A stretch of DNA of 64,000 nt. It comes from CALDTK01 sp041744755. GTDB taxonomy: Bacteria > Bacteroidota > Bacteroidia > Chitinophagales > Saprospiraceae. Location of the stretch: assembly GCA_041744755.1 (NCBI GenBank), contig JBGTKC010000008.1:21015-85014 (forward strand). The letters are read 5' to 3'. The notes beneath the pieces were generated by a model that worked only from the letters and a program-made list of their open reading frames with translations, ran no database searches and had not been told where the DNA came from. Made by a program: the position numbers and the translations under genes. Numbering within the stretch: the stretch's first letter is position 1; every line of letters begins with the position of its first letter. Shown piece by piece: positions 43,745 through 52,541 of this stretch.

Positions 43745-44488
43745 CTACCGCCACAGTGGCACCACGTACCGCGCCTGTACCGAGAACGAGTTTTGGCCGA
43801 GGAAGTCGCCGATCTGTACGCGTTTCACGCTTGACGGCGTTGCGACGCCGAATGTCGCCGAACCTCGGTTGCGGACCGTGAGCAGGCCGCCCAACTCGAG
43901 GCGCTGCCCGTTCGAAAACGCGAACGTGTAGCCCAACTCACCGAGCACGCCGACGGCCGCGCCCTCCGTCGTCTCGGTAAAGGCGTCGTAGCGCGTCGAA
44001 TAGCCGCCGGTGAGGAGGTTGAGGAGTACGCCTAGGCCCGTAGTCGCGGTGACGTTGGGTTGCGGTTCGGCGGGCCGTTCGAACTTACTGTCGGCCTTGA
44101 CGACGTACGTCTGTACACTCAGCCCGATCCCCCCGTAGAAGCCGGAGCACCCGGGGCGCGCGTAGGCCTTGATCATGGCCGACCCCGTGAGCCCGGAGTT
44201 GAGGCTGAGGTCCGTGATTTTACCGCCCTCGAAAGCCCGGTTGCGGGACTCGTCGCGACGCCAGGTCGGGCTGCTCGCCTCGAGCTGCAACAGCGACCGC
44301 GGGGAGATCTGCTTGCGGATGCCGACGCTCACCGTCGGCAGGTCGCCACTGATGCCGACGGCAGTGGTGAAATCGACCTTGCTCGGTTCTGATCCGGGTG
44401 CCTGCGCCTGGAGTACGATATTGAGGAGCGTTGCCGCAAAACCGATCAGGAAGCGTCGGTGAAAAGGGGAAATCTGGAGGGTCATCAT
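43745..44488 (-). CDS. outer-membrane beta-barrel-like protein
   Basis: 247 aa from the ATG 44488 (MMTLQISPFHRRFLIGFAATLLNIVLQAQ, signal peptide). The body has alternating aromatic/small strands (VSVGIRKQISPRSLLQLEASS, GFYGGIGLSVQTYVVKAD, GVLGELGYTFAFSNGQRLELGGLLTV, SFSVQARYVVPLWR) that end in an aromatic/Arg terminus as in barrel proteins. An AAGGAA ribosome site precedes the ATG, unusual here. It holds a GCG/CGC mini-hairpin (44428-44441) in the signal peptide region. Ligand unknown. Confidence 0.65.
   Translation of the reverse strand: MMTLQISPFHRRFLIGFAATLLNIVLQAQAPGSEPSKVDFTTAVGISGDLPTVSVGIRKQISPRSLLQLEASSPTWRRDESRNRAFEGGKITDLSLNSGLTGSAMIKAYARPGCSGFYGGIGLSVQTYVVKADSKFERPAEPQPNVTATTGLGVLLNLLTGGYSTRYDAFTETTEGAAVGVLGELGYTFAFSNGQRLELGGLLTVRNRGSATFGVATPSSVKRVQIGDFLGQNSFSVQARYVVPLWR
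44428..44441 (-). repeat. mini-hairpin with GCG/CGC stem, GCAA loop
   Basis: TTTT-GCG-GCAA-CGC in the signal peptide region of the barrel protein gene. Confidence 0.85.
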
Positions 44489-44647
44489 GGTCTTTGTTCC
44501 TTTGGTGAAGCAAAGGTGACCAGGGCTGGGCGCGGGCCTGTGGCGATGTATGCAACTTCGGTGCGGGGGAGTTGCGGGGAGTGGGAAACAGGGAATTGGG
44601 ACACGAGACCCACTCCGAGACAATGGAGTTGGGAGCCCGCCGTCGAG

Positions 44648-44733
44648 TCACACAAAGGACACGAAGCAAGTCGCCTGTCGTGCTTTTCGTGCGCCTCGTG
44701 TCTTCTTCGTGCGCTTCGTGTCGCGTCTACCCT
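44648..44733. repeat. degenerate CACGAAG tandem with inverted counterpart
   Basis: CACAAAGGACACGAAGCAAG on one side and TCGTGCGCCTCGTGTCTTC, then TTCGTGCGCTTCGTGTCG on the other, together forming an imperfect hairpin. It fills the gap between the barrel-protein gene and the end of the AlbA_2 gene. Confidence 0.65.
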
Positions 44734-45952
44734 ACCAGGGCCGCTTCGCCGGTCTTACGATCGCTGTCACCCGTGACTGGGTCACTTTAAATTCGATCGG
44801 GGGATTCCCATTCTCCCGACAGAGCTTCTGTGAGATCGCAATACCCGATCCGAACCGCTGGACCAAGCCCAAGACCTTCATCGCCTCCGCTAGAATCGGA
44901 TTGCGGTAGCCAGTCGCACCAGGCTGCCCAAAATTTTCGACACTGACCGCGCCGTACGGACCGCCTGAATTAGAGAACTCGACCCGGTCGTCGTACCAGT
45001 TCACCCTAATCGGATCATTACCCAAATCGTAATCTCGGTGCATCACCGCATTGCGCAATAGTTCCGTAAGGACGGGCATGGGATATTCAGAAAAGCGTCG
45101 TTCTTTAAAGGTGTTCCCGTAGTCGACTTCGGTGGTGTGGTAGCCCGACAATTTATTATCGATAGCCTCGATTGCGTTCTGAACATGGCCCTTGCCTATC
45201 TTCTCGTCATCTTTATAATCGGCAATACTTGTTCCGCGAATTCTCAAAAATTGGATGTAGGCACCAGCAATGTAGAAAGTTGCATTTTCTACCAGAGCTA
45301 AACATCCTGCGAGCGTACACCTATGCGGAGATTCGGCACCGACTAGCTTGAGCGCGATCATGCGTTGGACATCCGTGCGTTCGTTGGCTTCCAGTACATC
45401 CTTCGCGAATGCCGAAGGAAGGTATAGCAGTCGAAACCGTAGAAAATTAATGTCTCGATAGGTTGTATCGCTTACCAGTCGAGCATCCGCAGATTGGTGA
45501 TTACTCGTTCGCTTTTGAGAGAGTATGCGCTCGTCTTGCACGGTAGCGAGCACCCGCCGCGGACCCGTGCGTACCCAAATCCTGCCTTGGTAGCGCACGG
45601 GTGGTAAGTCCGACACCTCGACCGTTACGACGACTACTTCCTTCCCGTCCAGGTAGTAAGGCTCCACCGACATCGAGGGCTGCGGTAGGATGTTTCCGTC
45701 CGTTTGCATCTCGCTGATGCTCAGTAGCAATTGATCGTCAACCGCAAACTCTGGGTTGAGCGTCCCATCGTCGGATACACCAAACAGCAGCACTCCAGGC
45801 CGTTTCGAATTGGACATATCGTTAGCGAACGCGCACACCGCCTCCCGGGCCTTCTTCCCGATCTCCTTACTCCAGGCAGATTTGCGTTCGAGGCGCTCCG
45901 ACTCCCGGGCCACGATCAATTGTCGAACCTCGGCCTCCGTATAGCGACTCAT
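44732..45952 (-). CDS. AlbA_2/Schlafen-type putative DNA-binding protein with HATPase-like C-domain
   Basis: 406 aa. N-terminal AlbA_2 domain (ESERLERKSAWSKEIGKKAREAVCAFANDMSNS, then GVLLFGVSDDGTL), a middle region, and a C-terminal GHKL-like module (YPMPVLTELLRNAVMHRDYDLGNDPIRVNWYDDRVEFSNSGGPYG). This layout belongs to the Schlafen-AlbA_2 group, often near mobile or defence genes; role uncertain. It overlaps the thrS stop by 4 nt (ATGA), so it is coupled to thrS translation. Its codons are more AT-rich than thrS, and it has no mini-hairpin, both consistent with later acquisition. Confidence 0.78.
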   Translation of the reverse strand: MSRYTEAEVRQLIVARESERLERKSAWSKEIGKKAREAVCAFANDMSNSKRPGVLLFGVSDDGTLNPEFAVDDQLLLSISEMQTDGNILPQPSMSVEPYYLDGKEVVVVTVEVSDLPPVRYQGRIWVRTGPRRVLATVQDERILSQKRTSNHQSADARLVSDTTYRDINFLRFRLLYLPSAFAKDVLEANERTDVQRMIALKLVGAESPHRCTLAGCLALVENATFYIAGAYIQFLRIRGTSIADYKDDEKIGKGHVQNAIEAIDNKLSGYHTTEVDYGNTFKERRFSEYPMPVLTELLRNAVMHRDYDLGNDPIRVNWYDDRVEFSNSGGPYGAVSVENFGQPGATGYRNPILAEAMKVLGLVQRFGSGIAISQKLCRENGNPPIEFKVTQSRVTAIVRPAKRPW

Positions 45953-47943
45953 GCGCTTTCCGTTTGGCTTGTGATGGTCGTGCTCGCCGCCTCCCCAAAG
46001 GTTTTGGCGAAAGCCCCCACCTCCATCTTCCCCAAATCCCCCTCTCCTTTCTTACGCACGCTCACCGTTTTGGCGGCAGCCTCCTCCTCGCCGACGATCA
46101 GCATGTAGGGCACCTTCCTGAGTTCCGCGTCGCGAATCTTGCGGCCGATCGTCTCCGAGCGCTCGTCAACTTCACCTCTGATGTCCGCTTTCGCCAAAAC
46201 CCGCTGCACCTCCAGCGCGTACGCATTGAAGCGATCCGCCACCGGGATGACCGTAAACTGCTCCGGCGCGAGCCACAGCGGGAAGTTGCCGCCCGTGTGC
46301 TCAATCAAAATCGAGGTAAAGCGCTCCAGCGAGCCGAAGGGCGCGCGGTGGATCATGACCGGGCGATGCGTCTGGTTATCAGCACCGATGTACTCGAGCT
46401 CGAAACGGTCCGGTAGGTTGTAGTCCACCTGGACGGTGCCCAATTGCCACTGGCGCCGCAGGGCATCGCGGACCATAAAGTCCAGCTTCGGTCCGTAGAA
46501 CGCGGCCTCTCCGTACACCGTCACCGTCGGAATATCTATCTCGCGGCAGGCCTCGATGATGGATTGCTCGGCGGAGTGCCAGTTCTCGTCGGTCCCGATG
46601 TACTTCTCGGGCTTGTTCGGATCGCGCAAGGAAATCTGCGCCGTCACGTCGTCGAAGCCGACCAGCGCCAGCACCTCCTTGACGATATTGACCACCTTAA
46701 TGAACTCACCTTTTACCTGGTCCGGCATACAGAAGATGTGCGCGTCGTCCTGCGTGAAGCCCCGCACGCGACTAAGTCCGTGCAACTCCCCCGTCTGCTC
46801 GTAACGATACACCGTCCCAAACTCTGCTAATCGCAGCGGAAGCTCCTTGTAGCTGCGCGGCCGGAACTTGTACATCTCGCAGTGGTGCGGGCAGTTCATC
46901 GGCTTCAAAAAGAATTCCTCTCCCTCGCGCGGGGTCTTGATCGGCTGAAAGCTGTCGGCCCCATACTTGGCGTAGTGGCCGCTCGTCACGTAGAGCTCCT
47001 TGCGGGCGATGTGCGGCGTCGTAACCTGCTGGTAGCCAGCATCCTCCTGCTTGGTCTGTAGGTAGCGGATGAGGCGCTCGCGCAGTTGCGTCCCCTTCGG
47101 CAACCACATCGGCAGACCGGCACCCACCTTCTCCGAAAACATGAACAGCTCCATCTCCTGCCCGAGCTTGCGGTGGTCGCGTAGCTTCGCTTGTTCGAGC
47201 AGTTCGAGGTGCTCCTTCAGCTCCGAGGCCTTCGGGAAGCTGACGCCGTAGATGCGGGTGAGTTGGTCGCGCGACTCGTCCCCGCGCCAGTAGGCCCCGC
47301 CGGTCTTCATGATTTTGACGGCCTTTATGCCGGCGGTATTTACGAGGTGCGGTCCGCGGCACAGATCCACGAAACTGCCCTGCTTATAAAAAGTGATCGA
47401 ACCGTCCTCCAGGTCGCGGATCAGCTCCAGCTTATACTCGTCGCCTTTCTCGGTGAAGTACTTGAGCGCCTCGGCCTTGGTCACGTCCGTGCGCACGAAG
47501 TCCGACTTGGTGCGCGCCAAGTCGAGCATCTTGTCCTCGACGGCCTTAAAGTCCTCCGTCGAGAAGCTGCGATCAGGGCCGAGGTCGACATCGTAATAAA
47601 AGCCGCCGTCCACCGCTGGTCCGATGCCGAGCTTGACGCCGGGGTACAGCACTTCGAGGGCTTCCGCCAAAACGTGGGCTGAGGAGTGCCAGAAGGTGGC
47701 CTGCCCTTCGGGGTCGCGCCAGGTCAAGAGTTGCACGGTGGCATCTTCGAGGATTGGCCGGTTGGCCTCGATCACCTTGCCGTTCACCTTGGCGCTCAGT
47801 ACGTTGCGCGCCAGTCCCGCCGAGATGTCGGTGGCTATGTCGAGGGCAGTGGCGCCGGCTGTGTAGGGCTTCTGGGTCCCGTCGGGCAGGGTGATGGTGA
47901 TCTGGTGGACGTCGGCGGAAGCGGTGGACATGGACGTGGGCAT
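45949..47943 (-). CDS. thrS: threonyl-tRNA synthetase
   Basis: 664 aa from the ATG 47943 (MPTSMSTASADVHQ; MSTASAD at 47931 is an alternative). TGS domain, editing domain with HSSAHVLAEALEVLYP, class II core (WHSAEQSII-like, FYGPKLDFMVRDALRRQWQLGTVQVDYNLPDRF), and anticodon domain. Zn ligands in NCPHHCEMYKF. Mini-hairpins: 46002, 46068 and 46186, 47659; one more lies in the 5' leader (47949). A TACCTTCG box at 47970-47977 is 27 nt upstream. Confidence 0.97.
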   Translation of the reverse strand: MPTSMSTASADVHQITITLPDGTQKPYTAGATALDIATDISAGLARNVLSAKVNGKVIEANRPILEDATVQLLTWRDPEGQATFWHSSAHVLAEALEVLYPGVKLGIGPAVDGGFYYDVDLGPDRSFSTEDFKAVEDKMLDLARTKSDFVRTDVTKAEALKYFTEKGDEYKLELIRDLEDGSITFYKQGSFVDLCRGPHLVNTAGIKAVKIMKTGGAYWRGDESRDQLTRIYGVSFPKASELKEHLELLEQAKLRDHRKLGQEMELFMFSEKVGAGLPMWLPKGTQLRERLIRYLQTKQEDAGYQQVTTPHIARKELYVTSGHYAKYGADSFQPIKTPREGEEFFLKPMNCPHHCEMYKFRPRSYKELPLRLAEFGTVYRYEQTGELHGLSRVRGFTQDDAHIFCMPDQVKGEFIKVVNIVKEVLALVGFDDVTAQISLRDPNKPEKYIGTDENWHSAEQSIIEACREIDIPTVTVYGEAAFYGPKLDFMVRDALRRQWQLGTVQVDYNLPDRFELEYIGADNQTHRPVMIHRAPFGSLERFTSILIEHTGGNFPLWLAPEQFTVIPVADRFNAYALEVQRVLAKADIRGEVDERSETIGRKIRDAELRKVPYMLIVGEEEAAAKTVSVRKKGEGDLGKMEVGAFAKTFGEAASTTITSQTESA

Positions 47944-47948
47944 TTGGC

Positions 47949-47962
47949 GCCTTTCGGCAAAA
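47949..47962 (-). repeat. mini-hairpin in the thrS 5' leader
   Basis: GCC/GGC stem, sense strand of the leader, between the TACCTTCG box (47970-47977) and the ATG at 47943. Confidence 0.7.
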
Positions 47963-47994
47963 CTGTGGGCGAAGGTAGGGTGGGGGCAGGGGGC

Positions 47995-48675
47995 CTACGC
48001 TAAGCGCGCCTGGAGGGTTGTGATCCAGGCACCAAAGTGAGGACAACGCTCTCGAAGCTGATCGATACCGGAGGCCTTCGTAATCGAAGGCCCGTCAAGG
48101 CGTTTGTTGTACTGCGGAAACGCGGTGAGGATTCGCTTCGATGGAGCGCCTGAGGGTGTGTCGTTAACAGCTTCTATGGAGGAAAATTTAGTAATAGATT
48201 TTTCGAGCGCTACTATCTTTTTACCGACCTGAGGATCATCGGCGAACTGGGTTCCCAGATTTGGCAAATCAGCCAGAACCAATGTCTCAAATTCATGTAG
48301 GAGGTAATTTGGAACAAATCGATAGTCATCGATGTCGTCCGCTAGTGCTGCTTCGAGGCGTTCGACATAACTTCTGAATTGCTCCGTCTTCACGAGGTGT
48401 CGTCCTGGATAGTCTTTCGGTAGCGCGTACAGGTCGAGCATAGTCGTGAAAGTATTGCCGCTACCTGGGTACTGTTTTAGTGTGTTTACCAAGTCCTTTC
48501 GAAACGGTTCGTATTTACGGACACCGCCTCGGTAAATATTGCCGTGGTGCCTGGCGAAGGCGATCTCAGGTGCTTTCAGTTCACCCTCCAAGTTCGGGAA
48601 TAGGTACGGCCGTAAAACTTGCTTGCAGAAGGTTTGCTCGGTCGCCCCTTCGCACATGATAATTAGTCGCTTCAT
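47995..48675 (-). CDS. DUF4276 family protein (putative TOPRIM-like effector)
   Basis: 226 aa. It begins KRLIIMCEGATEQTFCKQVLRPYL, the EGxTE signature of DUF4276, followed by the conserved LLHEFETLVLADLPNLG. In related two-gene systems the partner of an ABC-type ATPase is a TOPRIM-like nuclease. Its ATG lies in a TGATG junction with the upstream ATPase stop, so the two are translated together. Catalytic role is inferred from family context only. No mini-hairpin. Confidence 0.8.
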   Translation of the reverse strand: MKRLIIMCEGATEQTFCKQVLRPYLFPNLEGELKAPEIAFARHHGNIYRGGVRKYEPFRKDLVNTLKQYPGSGNTFTTMLDLYALPKDYPGRHLVKTEQFRSYVERLEAALADDIDDYRFVPNYLLHEFETLVLADLPNLGTQFADDPQVGKKIVALEKSITKFSSIEAVNDTPSGAPSKRILTAFPQYNKRLDGPSITKASGIDQLRERCPHFGAWITTLQARLA

Positions 48676-49790
48676 CAGTATGGACCTCCGCCGATGATGT
48701 TCCGTTCCCAGACTTCCCCGAGTGAGTAGTCTTCTAACCAGTCCTCTAGTGTTGCTGCATTAAGGCGAGAGAACTGTGAAGCTCCGTTTATGGATTCGGC
48801 AACGATTACGTCCTCTGGATCAAAATAACTCAGCAGTCCAGGTGACTGAGTAGCAACGAGGAGTTGAGTTTTGGTGGAAGCCACGCGGATCAATTCCGCG
48901 AGTAGGGTTAAGGCCGCGGGATGTAAGCCTAGCTCAGGCTCATCGAGGCACACCAAAAGCCCGCTTGATGCCAAGTCACCGCCTAACAGTGTTGCCAGGG
49001 CGATAAAGCGCAGCGATCCATCTGAGAGTTGGTGCGGCCCGAGCTCGTACTGCGAACCTACCTGTTGCCATTTCAAAAAAATTTGCTGCTGATGGAGTTT
49101 CGAAGGCTCCAGCACAAATGCGCCGAAGCCCGAAATGGCCTGCTGGCACCAGCCTTCGATCCTCTGGAAAGCCGCTGGTCGATCCTGGGCAATCAAATAC
49201 AGCATGGCCGCTAGGTTGCCGCCATCCGGATACAGGAAGCGGTTAGCCTCTACGTAGCTGCTGCCTCGCATGGGAGAGGTGGTGGAGGTATCGTGAAAAT
49301 GGTAAACTCTACAGCCTCTGAGTAGGTGGAGAATCACCTTTGCGGTGGTGTCTTCGATGGCCGCAGATACGAGTGCGGACTCGCGGTGTCCTGCACCGAG
49401 CGAGTTTGACCTAGGCAAAGAAGCGGGGCCATTTTCACGAGCGAAGCTGATTCGCTCGTCGGTAAAAATGAGGCTATCGAGTGCGGCCGCCGACCATTCC
49501 GCCGCATAGGTCGACGAGCCCTTGTCTGTCGCGAACTCGAGTTCTATTGCCACGTGTCGCGAGTGGCGCAAGCCCAAGTGCAGCAAGCTGTCCGCGCCGC
49601 CGCCCTCAGCTACAAAGCGCTGGAAACCTGGCTGCTTGCCAAACGTCGCGATGAGCATTCGCATGACTGACAAGACGTTGGACTTTCCGGCGCCGTTGGC
49701 GCCCACCATTACGTTGAGGGGCCTGAGTTCAATGCGCTGGTCGGCAATGGACTTCCAGTTGACGAGCGTTAAGGTGTTCAGGAGCTGCAT
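48675..49790 (-). CDS. AAA/ABC-type ATPase of an OLD/PARIS-like cassette
   Basis: 371 aa from the ATG 49790 (MQLLNTLTLVNWKSIADQRIELRPLNVMVGANGAGKSNVL). The N-terminal Walker A (GANGAGKS) is followed by a long insertion. The C-terminal signature LSDGSLRFIALATLL, Walker B LLVCLDEPELGLHP and the H-loop ATQSP follow. This is the AAA_21/RecF-like SMC-hinge-free ATPase seen with OLD and PARIS nucleases. Codons are less GC-rich than the neighbours. One weak mini-hairpin (48869, wobble stem) is inside. A TACCTTGC box at 49798-49805 gives it its own promoter. Confidence 0.86.
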   Translation of the reverse strand: MQLLNTLTLVNWKSIADQRIELRPLNVMVGANGAGKSNVLSVMRMLIATFGKQPGFQRFVAEGGGADSLLHLGLRHSRHVAIELEFATDKGSSTYAAEWSAAALDSLIFTDERISFARENGPASLPRSNSLGAGHRESALVSAAIEDTTAKVILHLLRGCRVYHFHDTSTTSPMRGSSYVEANRFLYPDGGNLAAMLYLIAQDRPAAFQRIEGWCQQAISGFGAFVLEPSKLHQQQIFLKWQQVGSQYELGPHQLSDGSLRFIALATLLGGDLASSGLLVCLDEPELGLHPAALTLLAELIRVASTKTQLLVATQSPGLLSYFDPEDVIVAESINGASQFSRLNAATLEDWLEDYSLGEVWERNIIGGGPY

Positions 49791-49797
49791 ACGACAC

Positions 49798-49805
49798 GCA
49801 AGGTA
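49798..49805 (-). promoter_or_regulatory. -7 box TACCTTGC of the ATPase/DUF4276 operon
   Basis: 7 nt before the ATG at 49790, in the common leaderless spacing. Confidence 0.45.
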
Positions 49806-49810
49806 GCTTT

Positions 49811-50171
49811 TCGAGTGGGTGCTGGGCATCTCCATTGTAAGTCGGTGCCCACACCGCTAGACATTTAGAAACAGAGCCACACGGCGACTTGCGTTGAGTC
49901 GAATGGAGTTTGATATTAGACCCGATCTCGCTAGCTCTCAAGGGCCAACGAGGCATCACTCACCGGATGCACATAATCGCACACGAATTCATCGATCGCA
50001 AAATCTAACCTTGGGGCGTGATGAAGTTGTTTGAACGGACCTACGCTACCTCCCGGATCCCGGATCCCGCATGTCTTGGATGGGCAGGGATAGCCATTGC
50101 AGACCTTAGTTCTAAATCTGCTCAAACATGCTGAACGATTCTGGGCGATAGCTAAGCCGTCACGCTAGTTG
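49811..50171. other. intergenic region, nothing recognised
   Basis: About 360 nt with mixed composition, no plausible ORF, no repeat and no mini-hairpin. It may mark the edge of the acquired cassette. Confidence 0.4.
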
Positions 50172-50900
50172 TTAACGCCGCTGCCGCATCATCCACTCAT
50201 ACAGCGCTTCTTCCTTATATGCATGCTCCCAGGCTTCATGCCCCACGCCTTCATAGATGGTCACCTTCGTATCCGCGGTCCGCTCGTGACGGAAGCGCAG
50301 CAAGTCCAGCATTTCAAAGGTCTCCGAAGTCGGGATCGCCTCGTCGTCGGCGCCGTGGAAGATCCACAGCGGCAAGTCGTCCGGAATCCAGACGTGGTAG
50401 GGGTGGGGCACGGCGCCGCAGACCGGCACCAGCGCCGCAAAACGCTCGGGGTACTGCATCGCGAGCGTCCAGGCGCCCAGACCCCCCCGACTCGCACCCG
50501 TGAGGTAGATGCGCGAGGCGTCGACGGGCAGTTTTCCCGAAAGGCTGTCGAGCAAGTAGTCGAGCGCTCGCAAATCCCAGAACCCGCGCCCGAAGCGATT
50601 GAGCGGACACACGACGTAAGCGCTGTCGCCGACGTGAGCGTAGATGTCGCGGCCCACCGGATCGCTCAAGACATGCCCGACGTCCGTGCCGCCAGCGCCG
50701 CCGTGGAGGTAGACGACGAGAGGTCTGTCATCGTTGGCCGCCGCCAACCGCTTCGGCCAGTATAGCGCGTACTGGATCGAGTCGATGCCGAGGTGGAGGG
50801 TGTGCGGCGTCGGGTTTTGGGCGGCGGCTATCAGGACCGTGACAAAGCAAACCATCGAAAGCACGGTGCCGCAACGGAGAGGAGCTAAGAGAAGGTGCAC
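50172..50900 (-). CDS. alpha/beta-hydrolase, esterase/PHB-depolymerase-like
   Basis: 242 aa from a GTG at 50900, with signal peptide (LRCGTVLSMVCFVTVLIAAAQ). LVVYLHGGAGGTDVGHV gives the oxyanion hole, GASRGGLGAW the nucleophile elbow (Ser), HGADDEAIP the acid and GVGHEAWEHAYK the His. Secreted esterase of unknown substrate. A mini-hairpin variant with a C.C mismatch at the stem base lies at 50532. Confidence 0.85.
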   Translation of the reverse strand: MHLLLAPLRCGTVLSMVCFVTVLIAAAQNPTPHTLHLGIDSIQYALYWPKRLAAANDDRPLVVYLHGGAGGTDVGHVLSDPVGRDIYAHVGDSAYVVCPLNRFGRGFWDLRALDYLLDSLSGKLPVDASRIYLTGASRGGLGAWTLAMQYPERFAALVPVCGAVPHPYHVWIPDDLPLWIFHGADDEAIPTSETFEMLDLLRFRHERTADTKVTIYEGVGHEAWEHAYKEEALYEWMMRQRR

Positions 50901-50964
50901 GGCCGGAAGCTAATACGAAGAGACAGACCGCAAGCAGTGGCATGCTCAGCAGGAGCATTAGTTT

Positions 50965-52485
50965 GTGAGCATGTTGAGAGCCGTCATCACCGTATGCATC
51001 GCGACGCTGGGCTATGGCCCGCTTTGCGGAAGCGTACCCCTCCCCGCCCAGTCTGCCCTCCGCCCCAACGTCCTCATCGTCACCGCGCACCCCGACGACT
51101 GGGAGGGGATCGCCGGCGGCACCGTTATCCAGCTATCGCAGACCCATAACATCCACGTCGCCATCGCCTCGCGCGGGGAACGGGGAATCAAGCAATCGCC
51201 GGAGCAAAGCTGGGCCGAGGTGACCCCGAGCCCCGAGACCGCCCGCATCCGAACCGCCGAAGCGACGGCTTCCGCCAAAACTATCGGCGCCACACTCTAC
51301 TTCCTCGGGAGTGTCGACGGGGAGGTGTTTGCGGACGAAAATCGCATCGACAGCGTCGCCAACCTGATGAGGCGACTCGATCCCGTAATGGTTATTACGA
51401 TGTGGGGTGTCGACGTGCCCGACCACGCCGCGGCCGGTCACATGGCCATTCGCGCGGGCTGGCAAACGGGGCTCATTCACACGCGCGACTTCTACTTCGG
51501 CGAGGCGCAACACGGAGGGCAGACCCAGCAATTCGACGCAAACTTCTACGTCAACATCGACAGTTTTGCGGAAGCGAAACTGGCCCTGCTCAAGCTGCAC
51601 GACTCGCAGAACGTCGACAACGAATTGGTCGAGAGCATCGGTGCCGGCTCGCGATACTACGGCCAGCTCGCCAAGGTGAATTACGCGGAGCCGTTCCGGA
51701 CCTACTACCCAACCGTAGACGAGCGCTTCGGGCGCACCGGTATCCCGCAGCTTTTGCGGCTTGGCGCCAAAACCGAACCCACATTTCCCTACATGGACTC
51801 GCCCGCCGCCCCGGCGCAGAAGCCGCGGCTCCTCGTAATCGGCGCCCACCCCGGCGACTGGGAAGACGGCTGTGGCGGCACGGTCTGGAAGATGCGCGAG
51901 ACCCACGACATCACGATCGTCTGCGCAAGCCGCGGCGAGATGGGCGCCGGCGGTGACGAACCCGAGCGCGTCGGCCCCGCCCGCGAAGCCGAGACCTTGA
52001 AGACCGCCGCCGAGCTCGGCGCCCGGCACTACTTCCTCGGCGAACCTGACGCCGGTATCCAGGCCAGACCTACCACGGTGGACAGCCTCGCCGCGATCAT
52101 CCGCCGGGTCGACCCGACCATAGTCCTCACGATGTGGGCCCTCGATGTCGCCGACCACGCCGCCGCCTCCGCGATGACGGTCCAGGCCATGTCGCGTACG
52201 GGGCATCTCTACAGCGCCAACCTCTACTTCTACGAATCCGACGCCGGCGGGCAGACCGTCAGCTTCGATCCGGCTCTCTACGTTAACATCGATGACGTGA
52301 TCGAGGATAAGCGACGGCTCTTGCGCATCCACGACACCGAGAATACGGAGGACATTCTAGACGTCAACATGATGGCGAAGGCCCGATTCCGGGGAGCGAG
52401 TGCGCGCTGTGAGTATGCGGAAGGCTTGATTCCGTTTTTCCCGATGGTGAATCAGCGGTGGCGGGCGTGGAGCTTCTTAAAGTAA
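50965..52485 (+). CDS. tandem PIG-L (LmbE) deacetylase
   Basis: 506 aa from GTG 50965 (ATG 50971 possible). Two PIG-L domains in one chain: AHPDDWEGIAGGTV with PDHAAAGHM, then AHPGDWEDGCGGTVWKMRETHD with ADHAAASAM. The first has the normal HPDD zinc/base motif; the second has HPGD, losing the catalytic base. The family deacetylates GlcNAc conjugates, as in bacillithiol or mycothiol making (BshB/MshB). Signal-like N-terminus present. A GGAA mini-hairpin is at 51267. Confidence 0.85.
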   Translation: MSMLRAVITVCIATLGYGPLCGSVPLPAQSALRPNVLIVTAHPDDWEGIAGGTVIQLSQTHNIHVAIASRGERGIKQSPEQSWAEVTPSPETARIRTAEATASAKTIGATLYFLGSVDGEVFADENRIDSVANLMRRLDPVMVITMWGVDVPDHAAAGHMAIRAGWQTGLIHTRDFYFGEAQHGGQTQQFDANFYVNIDSFAEAKLALLKLHDSQNVDNELVESIGAGSRYYGQLAKVNYAEPFRTYYPTVDERFGRTGIPQLLRLGAKTEPTFPYMDSPAAPAQKPRLLVIGAHPGDWEDGCGGTVWKMRETHDITIVCASRGEMGAGGDEPERVGPAREAETLKTAAELGARHYFLGEPDAGIQARPTTVDSLAAIIRRVDPTIVLTMWALDVADHAAASAMTVQAMSRTGHLYSANLYFYESDAGGQTVSFDPALYVNIDDVIEDKRRLLRIHDTENTEDILDVNMMAKARFRGASARCEYAEGLIPFFPMVNQRWRAWSFLK

Positions 52486-52541
52486 GAAACTGGGAGAATA
52501 AAAAGTGCGAGGTGTTTGCCGTTCGTGAGCGCACGGGCGAT

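Noticed and set aside
48869..48882. Evidence that the defence cassette is old because it holds a mini-hairpin
   Set aside because: The copy has a wobble stem and may be fortuitous; too weak to date the cassette.
4943..51772. Weak look-alikes at 4943, 6634, 8548, 23692, 34645, 36787, 51564 and 51758
   Set aside because: They have two-base stems, five-base loops or mismatches; possibly decayed or nascent copies, but not counted.
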